From Diphasiastrum complanatum (taxonomy: Eukaryota > Streptophyta > Lycopodiopsida > Lycopodiales > Lycopodiaceae), in assembly GCA_029204225.1 (NCBI GenBank), contig CM055103.1, positions 40,061,323 to 40,125,322 on the forward strand: 64,000 nt of DNA. The letters run 5' to 3'. Below are positions 1-10,894 of the stretch, one piece after another. Below the pieces are notes generated by a model. That model was given only the letters and a program-made list of their open reading frames with translations, did not search any database and was not told where the DNA came from. Position numbers and translations under genes: made by a program. Each line of letters starts with the position of its first letter. The first letter of the stretch is position 1.

Positions 1-680
1 CATTGCTTTTGTTTGTTGTTGATGAAAAGGTTGGAACCAATATGCATAGGTCACTAAGCACTAACCAAACTTAGTGTATTATAGAACTACATATGGATGA
101 CCTCTTTGATTGGATAGAGGAAGCAAGTTCATTTTCAAAGGTTGATTTAAGATTCAGCTACCATCAAATATATATTCATTCGAGCGGTAAGTCAAGAAAA
201 GAGACATCAAGATTTTGTGAATTTCATGTGATGGAGTCACCAACGTTCCAAACCATCATGAATAATGTACTCTTACGTACCTGCGTCCAGATTGATGTTG
301 ATGATGTCCTTATTTACAACATCTCTTAATTTTGAGATTGATCATTTAGTCTCTATTTTATAGGAATTCTTTGTCAATCAACTTTATGCAAAATGGTCCA
401 AATGTCTTCGAAATTGGACTTCTAGAGTTTTTGCTTTCCAATGGTGTTATTTGCATAGATTTTGTCAATATCGATTCTACAAAACTCGATCTACTCCCAC
501 TAATGTGCATGACGTCTGCATGATTTTAGGCCTTTTCATCCACCTTGGGAATCTATATGTCACTTATCTGCTATAGCAACTCCTCTTACTAATCTACTTT
601 GCTAAGACACACTCTTTTTGTTGTTAGAAGAAGTCTTTTCATCATTTGATTAACTCCAAAATTTGTTGTTGAGGATGGTC
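1..680 (+). mobile_element. Ty3/gypsy reverse transcriptase relic
   Basis: Fragment of a gypsy-class pol gene, cut by the window start. Positions 93-329 read as 78 residues containing FSKVDLRFSYHQI, the usual palm segment of gypsy RT, and VDDVLIY, the form of the catalytic FxDD box seen in gypsy elements. Downstream, in shifted frames to about 660, LYAKWSKC and PTNVHDV resemble the RT thumb and connection (LYAK.SKC, P.NV.DVR.FLG). In-frame stops at about 327 and later plus frame changes show it is dead. The FGLTNAPATF segment is poorly kept (ESPTFQTIMN). No LTR is visible with it. A separate gypsy relic lies on the opposite strand at 2480-4480. Confidence 0.75.
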
Positions 681-2479
681 CCAGTTATTAGCTAGAATAG
701 GAGCGATGTCTATTGATCAATCAACCACCCCTTGTAATAGTATCGTATGGATTCATCCAGGAGAATGAGTTGGAAATCATTGAAAATAGAATGAGGATTT
801 GCATCCAAGAACTTCAAGAGATTCACTAAAGTCAACCAAGGAACCATCGAAGTCACCCCAAATTCGTCAAGTAGTGGATCTTTGAAAGCTAGAGATCCTA
901 GAGAAGATCATGTGAGTGTAGCAAATTCCCTCCAAAAACATGAGATTTTCCACATAATATAGTATCTTCCAAGTTCCATCATCTTCCATGAATCAAACAA
1001 TTTTCACATCAAACCATATCAAATTCTTCTCAAAAATTTGTTGCAAATGTTGGAAGCTTGTTCCGACCAAAAACAATTGGAAGGTACAATCAATGTAAAA
1101 AGAAAAAAGAAACTTTAGTGAAAAAACTCTTAAGGCTAAAAGTCTGCTTATTGCTAGATTGTGAACCTTCATAATCCACACAAAGGTGTATTGTAGTAAA
1201 GGTGGGAAGTATGTCTGATGTTAACATGTATATTACATCAATGATCTATCTAATAATCATGTGTGGAAGTTTGGAATGAGCAACTATGCTAAGAGCAATA
1301 GTAAACAAGAGAAGGGTCGGTTGTTCATGGTCAGCCATAATTTTGCGGTTGGAATCCCGATGGATCCAGGAAAAGGCAAATCCATCTCATGAAATTTTGG
1401 TATTCATGCAAGATTCATGTAACAAATGACTCGAGATGTAGCCGCAATTTGAATCAAGTCTAACACCAAAGAGTGGGATTTCTCAGGGTTGCACAAACAA
1501 TGCCTTGAGCTCAAGAATCTAGGAGTGATCCTCCTCGCAACCTTTATTTTTCCAAGTGTAGAATGACATCCAAATTTTGAGACTCTAACCAATCGCAAAT
1601 CCTATTCACATCGAAATTCTAGTATCGACATAGCAGTCCTTATTGGAATCAACAATGCTTCTACTCTCTAAAGTTTCACCACTTCTTCCTAGTAACAAAG
1701 TCACTGATTGCGTTTGTTGTATTCTCTAGCTCTTTATTCTATAGAGAGTGGCATTGCAACCAGATTCCAAGGAACTCACAACATTCGTAAAGAATCTCGT
1801 TACTTGCTCCCATCACTATTTTGATGCCCATTTCCTTTGCCACTAATTAGAGATTGAGGTCTAGAGTTGGCTAGCAAAATGAATTTGTACCTATGTGTTG
1901 CACTTTGTTGTGAATCTCAATCTCTACTAAAAAGAATGCTGCATAGAAGTGGCTTGTGATTCCATGCTCATTTTGAACTTATGAAAGAATGAAAATTAGA
2001 AAGATGTGAAGAAATGTTGTTGGAAATGGTTACAAATGCTAGAAACTGTTCGAGCATGATATTTTTCAATTGGCTATAGTTGACTAAGGATTCCATTATC
2101 ATTGATCCATGTGGATTTATTGAAAATAGTCTATTCAATCTCTCCAAAGTTTAATCTCTCTTTGTTTGTTTTCACATTAGATAATAGCTCAATATTACCT
2201 TTTGCAAAGTCTATGTATTTTAGATGTGAGTTGTCCCATGCTTTTGGTCAACTTTTTTCTACCATCAACCACAATGCATGTAAGGCTAGTACCCTAGTTT
2301 TAGGCAACTGGTTAAGTGTATCTAGTCTCCTATGCAAAGGTTTTGATGTATCCAATCTTGTTGTGACAACAAATCTCAAACTAGGAATCACAATTCTCAC
2401 CAGAATTAGAGTTTCTTGACTGTAGATTGATTGGAAAAGTGTTTAACCAATATCTAACTTATATGTAGCTTGAAATGCC
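681..2479. other. No gene recognised; decayed repeat-like DNA
   Basis: Short open frames occur on both strands (for example 1404-1598 minus and 2102-2419 plus) but none shows a family motif. The stretch lies between two gypsy relics on opposite strands and is probably eroded retroelement sequence. Confidence 0.4.
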
Positions 2480-4480
2480 CATATTGTAGCATGTGATATG
2501 TGTTCCCAATCAGATCTACTACCTTCCATGTTTATCAAGGTGTTGCATGGAATCTTATTCAATGATTCTACTAACCGGTTGCATTTCAAAGAATAGGGTA
2601 TATTGAGTCTATGAACAACCGAGAACTCTTACAATAAATATTTGATAGTTTCGTTCAATTGGTCAACAAAAGCGTATGATGATATGTTCATAGCTACTAT
2701 TCTTGCATTTGTAACCCCTAATGCTTTAGCTTCTACCCATGTAACAAAGTAACTAATTGCTACAATCATATAGCTTGCTTGATTATTGCTTGTTGCAGGT
2801 TTCCTAGGTCCCATAAAATCTAATGCCCGCTTTTCATATGGATTTTGAGCTAGTATTGGTTGTAATGGCATTGTATTCTTCACTGTAAGTTTCGATATTC
2901 TTTGACAAACATCAAGAGTATTCACATATTAAATGAAAAATGCTATATGTATGGTTGGCCAACATATTCTAGCTTGAAGAATCTTTTTCATTGTAAGGTT
3001 TGCTCCAACATATCCACCAACAATGCCTTCATGCGGAGTTTGAGTTATGATTAGTGTTTCATGAGACCTGATAGCTTTTAAGTTCTATATCAATTCCCAT
3101 TTTGTGCAATTGACCTATAGCTATCTCTAAGGTGCAGCTTTAAGAATCAACTTTTGAGCTTCCACCTTGGTCATTTTCATGGACGGTGGTCTTCCACTTA
3201 CAATTTGGGACTACATTGATTTCAAATGAGATAACGGTTGGTAACTGATCATCAACACAATTTTTTGGTTTAGACAAATGGTCGGCAATGTTTATTGCCT
3301 TTTGTTATAGCCACAATGATGAATACAGATTCTTGTAACTACAATAAGCATATGGTTTTGTGTCGTTAAGCAAGGGTGATTCACTAGATATAACGATGCC
3401 TTTTTTGAGCCAACATGAAATGTAAGTCGATTCTAGAAAAGACAATGACAGTGTTTCTTGATGCTAAAGACTATTGCTAACCTTGCATTTTCGGTTGTTG
3501 TACGATTCTCTTCTACATCGATAAGTTGTAATGTGGGTGATTTTTCTTCTATTTACTAGGTTGGGTCAACACATTTCCATTAGCAAACTATGAAGCATTT
3601 GTGTGCACATGGAACTCAACCTCCCCATCTGGAAACCTAAAGATTTGTGTTGCTTCCACTGTCCATACCCTTGTAACCAGCTCTTTTATATCTTGCTTGC
3701 TAAAGAAGTGTAGTCTAAAATGTATCACCTGTAATAACTATCAAGTCCCATCATTTTTTCTATTGTCATTGGAGATTCCATCATTTTTCCATCATCGTTG
3801 GAGATTCCATCGACATGATAATGCCTATTTTTTGTTGATCAGTTGCAATACCGTGTCTTGAAATGATATTTCCTTAAGCAATTCCATGGATGATCAATAC
3901 TTATGTTTAGTGATGTTTTATACAACCTGCATGTCTATAACACTTGTCTACTCATTGCATGTGTTCTTGTCATTATGAATGCACACACAAATTCTAGATG
4001 AAAATTTCAAGGAATTTTGTTGAGAACTCTTTCAATGCATAACTCATTACCCTTCAATTGTAATTGGTGCATTATTCAAGACAAATTGCATTACTTTGTA
4101 AGCATCGGTACCCCAATATGTGGAAAAAGTGGTATATATTGATCATCTAGTGCTATTTGCACTTGAATAACCACTACATGCATCTAGGAAGTTGTATGTT
4201 TTATTTGCATGTCACCTGTTCTAGAACACTTTTTGTGAAGGGGAAAGAAAGATCATTTTTTTCCTGGATGAGTTCAATCTCTTCAAGTTAACACAAATCC
4301 TACATTTTCCATTCCAATGATAAATGATATTAGAAAGCCACATGAGGCATTATCCCTTTGATATCTTTAATTTACGATGCAAAATTATCCTGTAGCGCTT
4401 TTAAGAGTTTTTTTGGAAAGCTCTTCACTGTCAACATCCATGCACATTGCATATATAGAGTAGCCTTTTGTGCTTATCAT
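2480..4480 (-). mobile_element. Ty3/gypsy pol relic, RT through integrase
   Basis: Read on the minus strand from 4480 down, the normal gypsy pol order appears in broken frames. Near 4420-4330 is LLKALQDNFAS...IKDIKGI, like the segment before RT. Near 4310-4060 are GKCRICVNLKRLN (R.CVD.R.LN), FLDACSGY (the FMDGFSGYNQI box) and TYWGTDAYKVMQFVLNNAP (the GTYCYRVMPFGLKNA box). The RNase H region is only traces. From about 3050 down come integrase zinc-finger traces, then at 2925-2629 the integrase core start: NTMPLQPI, YEKRALDFMGP, YMIVAISYFVTWVEAKAL. Many stops. No LTR was found. Confidence 0.75.
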
Positions 4481-6399
4481 TATTTGTTTGCGAGCTTTTT
4501 TATTTTGTTTGGAAAAGACCATCTAGAACACCACCCACCCATTTCATATGATGTGTTAGATCGAGGTAGAACAAGTAGGACAATCACTATACTATCTTTC
4601 TTGCAATATTCAAAATATTGCTACACATCCTTCATTGAACAAGGTATGCTTGTTGCAGCCTTTCATATAACCTTGTTGCCACTTCAATGACGTATAGAGT
4701 AGTTGTTTTGGTTTGTCTCTCTTTTTTTTGTCTTATTCTTCAAATTTCAAGTACCCTTTGGAACCTCTAATTTACCATTTTTTTACTATTCGGCATATTA
4801 AAGAGGTACTTCCATACTATATAAATATTTCTCTTCTAGAACATCCCAAGGAAGATCTAGCATTGTTAACTTCTCATATACAATCTAGATATAGGAGGGC
4901 TTTGCCCTATGATTCCTTAAATAGACATCTTTTCCTTCCATCCAACTCCAATGTGCTCTCTAGATACGTGGACAAGACCGTGGTAGTATTCCAAAAGGAA
5001 CATGAAACTTTTGTATAGAGTAGTTTTGCAACATGTGCAATATGTTGCTTTTTCCTTTCTTTTCCACCGTCTCTTGGCATAATCAATTTCTCTTGTTTTT
5101 CCACGTCCCCAAATGTCTTTGGTGGTTCATAGTTAGCCTTTGTGGCATTTCTTGTAGTTCAAGCTCTTGTGCTTCCACCCTTTGTTCTTGAAATGTTATT
5201 TCTCAACTTGGGGATTTGGACACGGTTCACCTCACCATAGATAGATGAAGATGTTGCACTTAAAAAGAGTTTTAAATGTCAAATGAAGCAATATTAGCTC
5301 AAGATGTTGGTCTAATATCTTCCTTTGTTCTATAGTCTTTACATTAACTTGTTGATTTATTCAGTTGCATATTTACATTGATTACATTTAGATTAAGTAG
5401 AGGTAATTGGTTAGATGTTGAAGCCTTAGCAGAAGGGACAATTTGATACGAGGGAATTGAACCCACCCCAAATCTTTGCATATGGGTTCACATGTACCCC
5501 AAAATCCTGATTTGGGCTTGTTCAAAGTTCAATGATAAATGCCAGCAAATTCGTAGCAATGTATAAGAGGTTGGTTTCCTAAATTTTAAATTTGAGCAGC
5601 ATATACCTGGTACAACCCTTCATTTTCTCCCAGAAGATCATGTAGTGGTTGTTCATTTCCACAATTCCATTGGATGACATTGATATACTTTTGATTGAGG
5701 TTCAACATGTTGAACATATGCGTTCAATTCCTAGAGGACGGATAGCCATCCATTTTTTGTCGAGAATTCAATTTGCATGCGGAGTATTTTGTAGATGTGT
5801 TAAATATCAAGCATTACAGTTATATAAAATTATGATCGATGTCAATCTTAATATTTGGGCAAGTCTCACCTATATGTCATCACTTTTGCAACTAGTTTGA
5901 TAAAGATTTACGATTGTTATGAATTTTCTTCCATTACATGCAGTTTTGTTGATCTAGAAGTTTATGATTCACATTGGATCATCACCTTAGGGGATGACTT
6001 GTGATTCTTATGAATTTGATTATTGATTTTCCTGGATCTTAATACAAGGCAATTCTCATTGATGTGTCACCACTTAGGCAACTAGTTTGATAGACGTTCA
6101 CGCAACTATAGTGTTTGCACTTGTTACCCTTTGATTGCTATTAATAGCTTTTGCAAACCAGTAACTTGTTTCAAAACTCTCCATTTATAGAAACCTAGGT
6201 TTCATTTAGGTACAAGTAAGACGTGCCAATTTCCAGTTGATTTAGTAGGCAATTTTGCTCCCGATGGGCATCTTGTGAATGCTCCTTGATATGATTCGTA
6301 TTGACCTTTGTCATTTTTTGTGCTTAGTAGGTCGGAAAACACATATGAGTGGTTTGGGGTATGTGTATGATCATTACCTCGAAGTACTAATCATTTAGA
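4481..6399. other. No gene recognised
   Basis: No family motif on either strand. A short imperfect repeat is visible: the segment around 5872-5912 (with GCAACTAGTTTGATA) recurs around 6061-6103, about 190 bases on. Open frames at 4713-5018 and 5649-5900 are T-rich and look like chance. Confidence 0.4.
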
Positions 6400-7000
6400 G
6401 TTCAAATTAGATGAGAATAAGCACTATGGTTGGACCAAAATTCACCTTAAAATGGGGAACCGAGAATTCCTTTGCATTTATAGCTCTATAATGACCTCGG
6501 TAATGAAACGACGTCAATTTAATATGTCTGGCAGTATGTACACTCATAACAAAACTGGCCACAAGCATGGCCCAAGCAGTGATCTGCAAGACAAACATCC
6601 AATGCAAATTCATTAGGAGCTGAACGAAGTGAGGAAATGAAAGTAGCAAAATCAACATAAAAGATTAGAAAGAAGGCGAAGAAAAGATGCCTCATGGATC
6701 CAAGGGCAGTGCACAAGTCATGGATTAGCAAATAAATAGAGTGCGCAACACATGGTATCTGCACAATGAAGGGGTGCTCGCACATCAAGCTCCCATCTGC
6801 TTGCAGTTCATGGCCGTGTCCATGACAAGCTAAACCTCGCGCTCTACCCCAATCTCCTTGACTGCAAAGCTCACTACATCGTAGATGAACTATGCAGTGA
6901 TTGTTCTCTCAAGTGGCATCCACCCCACGTAAGAACTCTGTCCTGAATAATCTGAAGGGGACGCACTAGCAACTGATGATCTTGGGGGTTGTGAAGGCTT
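6400..7000 (-). mobile_element. hAT-type transposase relic (DUF659-like)
   Basis: Read down the minus strand from about 6960, one frame gives DAT.ERTITA.FIYDVVSFAVKEIG, then V..VMDTAMNCKQMG. This resembles the DUF659 part of plant hAT transposases, where the pattern is DASD..HTAEYIYE...K.VEEIG..NVVQVVTDNASNYK.AG. It is followed at 6788-6700 by VQIPCVAHSIYLLIHDL, like the W..C.AHC.NL.L.DI segment of hAT proteins. Stops and frameshifts make it dead. A second hAT relic lies at 44180-45400. The MITE at 7794-8085, with hAT-like target duplications, is 0.8 kb away; any link is inference. Confidence 0.6.
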
Positions 7001-7688
7001 GATGCAGTGGCAAAAGGTGCAAGAACTCCTGCATGTGCACTCGTAAGTGTAGGAATATCATGGCTAGGTGCGCCCTTTTGGCTAGGCCTTGCACCTGTAA
7101 CGTTGCTGCTCTGTACCCCTCTATGGCTAGGCCCCTTACCCTGGCTCTAGGAGCCCTATCCTGGTTGCTGGAAAAAGCTATGAGCTAGTCTCAATGGTTG
7201 TATGGATGACCCATCAGGTCCATATGTCTTGTAGCTTGTCTACCTCAATATCTGGAATGGCGCTGCACAGTACTGTGCCCTGCCCACTCTAGCCTGGTGA
7301 GCTGTCACAAGTGGGCCCTGACCCTTGTAAGTGACCTTGTGAACTCAAGACCGCAGCGGTAGCATCTCCATCTATAGGCACGTGAACCATGAAACATAGC
7401 CACATACAAGGTCAACCTGTGCCCACATACCCCTATTGACAACTAGCATCGTGAACTATCTACTATTGCATTGCACTAGCTCAAAGCATTGCAAAACAAC
7501 GACAAGTACATATCGTACGGGCCAAAACAAGCATCCCCGATGACATTCTTATAGGCATTAAGAAACACAGTCTCGCAGTTTACAACACATCAATCGGATC
7601 CTTAATTCTCAGCTCACAAATTAGGGCTAAAAAGAGCTGAAAAATGAGCATCAAGTTTATAATTTGATGTACGTGCCGTAAGGACGCT
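7001..7688. other. No gene recognised
   Basis: Somewhat more GC-rich than its flanks and next to the hAT relic. It may be further eroded hAT sequence on the minus strand, but no motif is clear. Confidence 0.35.
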
Positions 7689-7793
7689 CATTTTGTTAAA
7701 AGACTCTCATGCTCACTTTTTGATATGTCTCAGCTTTTTATATAATCGCTTATGCTTCCTTTTTAGTGAACTAAGAAATCTCTACTTTTGAAT

Positions 7794-8085
7794 CATAGAT
7801 GCAGCGAATCGCGATTCTGCGAATCGCGAAAAAAAAAAAAACCCCATTACCTGATTTCGGGCCTCCTCCTCTCGGACAGAACCGCGCCAGCAGTGGAGGT
7901 GGCAAATTTTTTTTCTGAGAGCTGTGGACGAACTACACAATCATATTCCTCTCGATTAGAGCTTTCATCTGATACCCATATTGCACAAAAAAATTTCAAA
8001 AAAAAAAAAAATCGATTCTACACGATTCTGGGAAAATCCTGAATCGCGAATCGGGATTGCGATTCTGAATCGCACTGCAACTATG
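7794..8085. mobile_element. hAT-like MITE with 8-bp target duplication (copy 1)
   Basis: Non-coding 292-bp element. Ends are CATAGATGCAGCGAATCGCG on the left and CTGCAACTATG on the right, an imperfect terminal inverted repeat. It is flanked by the exact 8-bp direct repeat TTTTGAAT (7786-7793 and 8086-8093), the target size of hAT transposons. The neighbouring duplicate unit carries one TTTTGAAT at 8302-8309 with no insert, giving the pre-insertion site. The inside is rich in palindromic GAATCGCG/CGCGATTC words and A-runs. It shares the segment TTAGAGCTTTCA with the larger relative at 46253-46843. No transposase is encoded. Confidence 0.9.
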
Positions 8086-8254
8086 TTTTGAATCTTTCCA
8101 AGTCTCTATATTTTCCTTGGCATTGGCTCTGGTCTTCCACAAAGATCCTTGAGCCCCACTTGGGAACTGCTTAAGAAAAGCGATACTGATGATTCTTGTT
8201 CATTTTGTGAGAAGACTCTCATGCTCACTTTTTGACACGTCCCTTTCGACTTCT

Positions 8255-8384
8255 TATATAATAGCTCATGCTTGCCTTTCAGTGAACTAAAAATTCTCCA
8301 TTTTTGAATCTTTCCAAGCCTCTATATCTCCTTGGTGGCTCTGGTCTTCCACGAAGATCCTTGAGCCCCACTTGAGACCTGCGT
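8255..8384 (+). promoter_or_regulatory. Candidate TATA box and leader-exon splice donor upstream of the DUF863 gene
   Basis: TATATAATA at 8255-8263 is a TATA-box-like sequence. About 120 bases on, GC|GTAAGAAA at 8381-8390 is a strong 5' splice-site match. The pair could be a core promoter and a non-coding first exon for the DUF863 gene. The upstream duplicate has the TATA-like box (7739-7747), but its donor reads CTTAAG, so the GT is lost. No transcript evidence is available. Confidence 0.3.
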
Positions 8385-8404
8385 AAGAAAAGCAATAGTG
8401 ATGG

Positions 8405-10015
8405 TTGTCCTCTCTTCATATTTTCTTCTGGTTCTGTTCATTTTTTCCTTGTACACATACCCGTGATACTGTTAATCTAACAAGTTTAACCAGAGTCCAT
8501 AAAAGAAAATTTGTAATCATGGTTGACAATTGAAACCTACTTGGACTGAAAACGTAAAACAATCATGGGCTGCTTAGTTTGCAGAATTCTGGATATATCT
8601 AGTTGTTGAATCTACATACCTTTCTATCATGAAGCCCGTGCTTTTAGGATGCTTAGAGGTTCAACGTGAAATGACTTTACGGCCAGGTACACGGTTTCAC
8701 AGGCATTCAATTGCTGTTTTGCAGCCTAGCCACCTCACAGCATTTTGTAGTGGTTTTCTTTGCCGAGATGTGTACTGGTAGAAGCTTTCAGGCTATATTC
8801 AACTTTTCCAAATTATAGATGCATTTTCTGTACCACAGATGGTCACAAATTTCTATAATATTTTAGCAAGTATTTTCCTACACAATTTTGATATGAAAAT
8901 CTTTTAATATGCTAAAATTGCGGCTGAGCATCAGGATCTGCATTCGAAACCTTCCTGGCTTTCTGTACGACATTATCTTTAATCTTGTTGCAGCTAATTT
9001 ATGCTTCCCCTCATCCTACTTGATTTATCTAGTGCTCCCCTCCAGCTGATAGTTTCGTCTTATCTTTCTCTGTACAGTTTTCTTGTTCATCGAATTAGGA
9101 ACACTTGATCTTTGCAAGCATCCTAGAATGGTATGATGTTGCCACTGTCACTTATTTGAACATGTTTCTCATTTGTTCTTTACACTGTAGCTTTTTCAGG
9201 ACTAACAAAAGTATTTAGGTCTTGCTGCCGAACGTATTATTGAAGAAAACGTTAGCTCTGAGCAAAGATTAGCAAAAAATTTGTGCTAGAAAGTTACCAG
9301 GTTTCTTTTTTCACAAGTAGTAATATTGCAATTTCTCTTTGTTGTTGCCAAGTTCAGGGCCTGAAACTCTCAGAAATAGCTGCTAGTACATATTTGTCAC
9401 TGGAACTGTATTCTGGCATTGGTGTCACAATTTGTATCAATTTCTTTGGACAATATTTTGAATGCTAAACTAAGTTCGCTAATTCATAATGCAACGCACA
9501 AAGCTAGGTTTGCGATCCTTTGCCAAGACATGTCTGCTATTTGACTTGTCACTCCTTCCTCGATAGAAAATGTACACGTCTGGAAAATGTAGATACTATA
9601 CTGCAAGTGTCAATTTGTGAAGGAAATGAGTTCATCAACTTAATTTTCAGACCAAACGTTTGTGGCTGATGTCAAGAAGAGCAGAGGAAGATGGAAGAAG
9701 CCAAAATTGTTCTTTTAATAGCATCCTGTGCCTACTTTTGTAAGTAACATCATGACCAGTAGGTCTTAGCTTACTTCATAACCAAGAGATGGTCAATAAA
9801 AGATTCATGTTTCGATGGCATATGAACAAAGGTCATAAATTCAGAAGTTCTCAGTACCAGAAACTTTTGCAGAAGATGAATAGGCTCACTACTTTTAGGT
9901 GGCATAAAAGCAAAGTGGATCTGTCAAAATTATGTCTATATGTTTATTTTTTTTTGTCATGCCAAATAAATCCAAGCTTAACTGCTCATAATGTCTCCTA
10001 TATTTGGCAATGCAG
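8405..10015 (+). other. Upstream region or 5' intron of the DUF863 gene
   Basis: The missing first coding exon should lie here or further upstream, but no ATG-led frame joins the exon at 10016 in phase. One exon-like block (TTTTCAG acceptor ending at 9650, donor TTTT|GTAAGT at about 9737) has stops in the frame that would join, so it could only be untranslated. Confidence 0.4.
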
Positions 10016-10894
10016 GTATGCGAACTCCACCGCCTATACAATGTGCAGAAAGTCTTAATGGCGGAGACAACAAAAAAGAGCTATGACATACTAAATATAT
10101 CTACGTCACATGCTCAGCCTGGTTTCTTGCAACCATCATCTAGCTCTATACTCAACCTGAGGGAACGAAGCAGCTTATGGGGTCCTCCTATAAACACCTT
10201 TGTTGACAGCAGTAGATGTTTGGATAAAACTCAACCATTGTTCCCACATTCTCGTAAAACAGCAAAAGTAGGAAATAATGCCACACTCGATACCTGCCAG
10301 GAAAGATCTGATTTAAGGAAAGCTGCAAGCTCTTCACGATGTCGTAAAAAACTTGACTTGGAACGTCTCCCGGACGAGGATCTAGACGATGATTCTGATG
10401 GAATGGAAGGTGGACAACAGTTGGAGGAAGGATTCAAGATTATTGATGGTTCATGTTCCATTTCTAATACTGAAGGTTCCCGGTGTGATGAACCTAGTAA
10501 CATTTCCCTGTGCCTTAGTTCAGGGTGGGGATCAACTGTCAAGCAGGAAATGAAGCAATCAGTAAATCTTGTTTCAAGTGTAGTGGCACAAGAGCATAGT
10601 GGTGACACCTTAAAAAGTCTGAAGCAGCTAAGAAGTTTTGAGGAGACTTTGGCTTTTCCACTTTTTCCTAAAATAGAAACCTCAATTCCATCGCTATCAA
10701 AAGCTCCTCAAGAAGCTCCTAATGGGAGGTGGGTTTTTAACTTGGAAAAGTTACCGGACTCAGCAAAGTCAAATTTGCATAATGATCAGATTAGGAATGA
10801 AGAACTGTTGAAGCAAGAAAGGAAGCTCTTTGATACTGAGGCAGATGAAAACCTTGCAAAGAAAATCAATACACAGCCACATTGGCTTTCACAG
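10016..10894 (+). CDS. DUF863 gene, first visible coding exon
   Basis: Acceptor TTTGGCAATGCAG ends at 10015; the donor CAG|GTTCAC at 10895 is weak. The exon holds the ELHRLY helix and the acidic patch and ends ..PHWLSQ. Reading through the donor stays open for 30 more codons to 10987, so a retained-intron form would end with a short unrelated tail. Confidence 0.75.

Larger units (their letters stand above)
7689..8404. repeat. Tandem duplication of a ~212-bp unit, first copy holding a MITE
   Basis: Unit 1 (7689 to about 8192) and unit 2 (8201 to about 8404) share CATTTTGT, AAGACTCTCATGCTCACTTT, a TATATAAT box, TGAATCTTTCCAAG, and GATCCTTGAGCCCCACTTG, in the same order. The start-to-start distance is 512. 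Subtracting the 292-bp insert and its 8-bp duplicated target leaves 212, the length of the uninterrupted unit. The unit contains a TATA-like box, and in unit 2 a 5' splice-site-like sequence. Confidence 0.85.

Noticed and set aside
9651-9737. Exon with good acceptor and donor upstream of the DUF863 gene
   Set aside because: The frame needed to join exon 10016 contains TAA and TAG, and its own ATG frame runs out of phase; at most it is untranslated.
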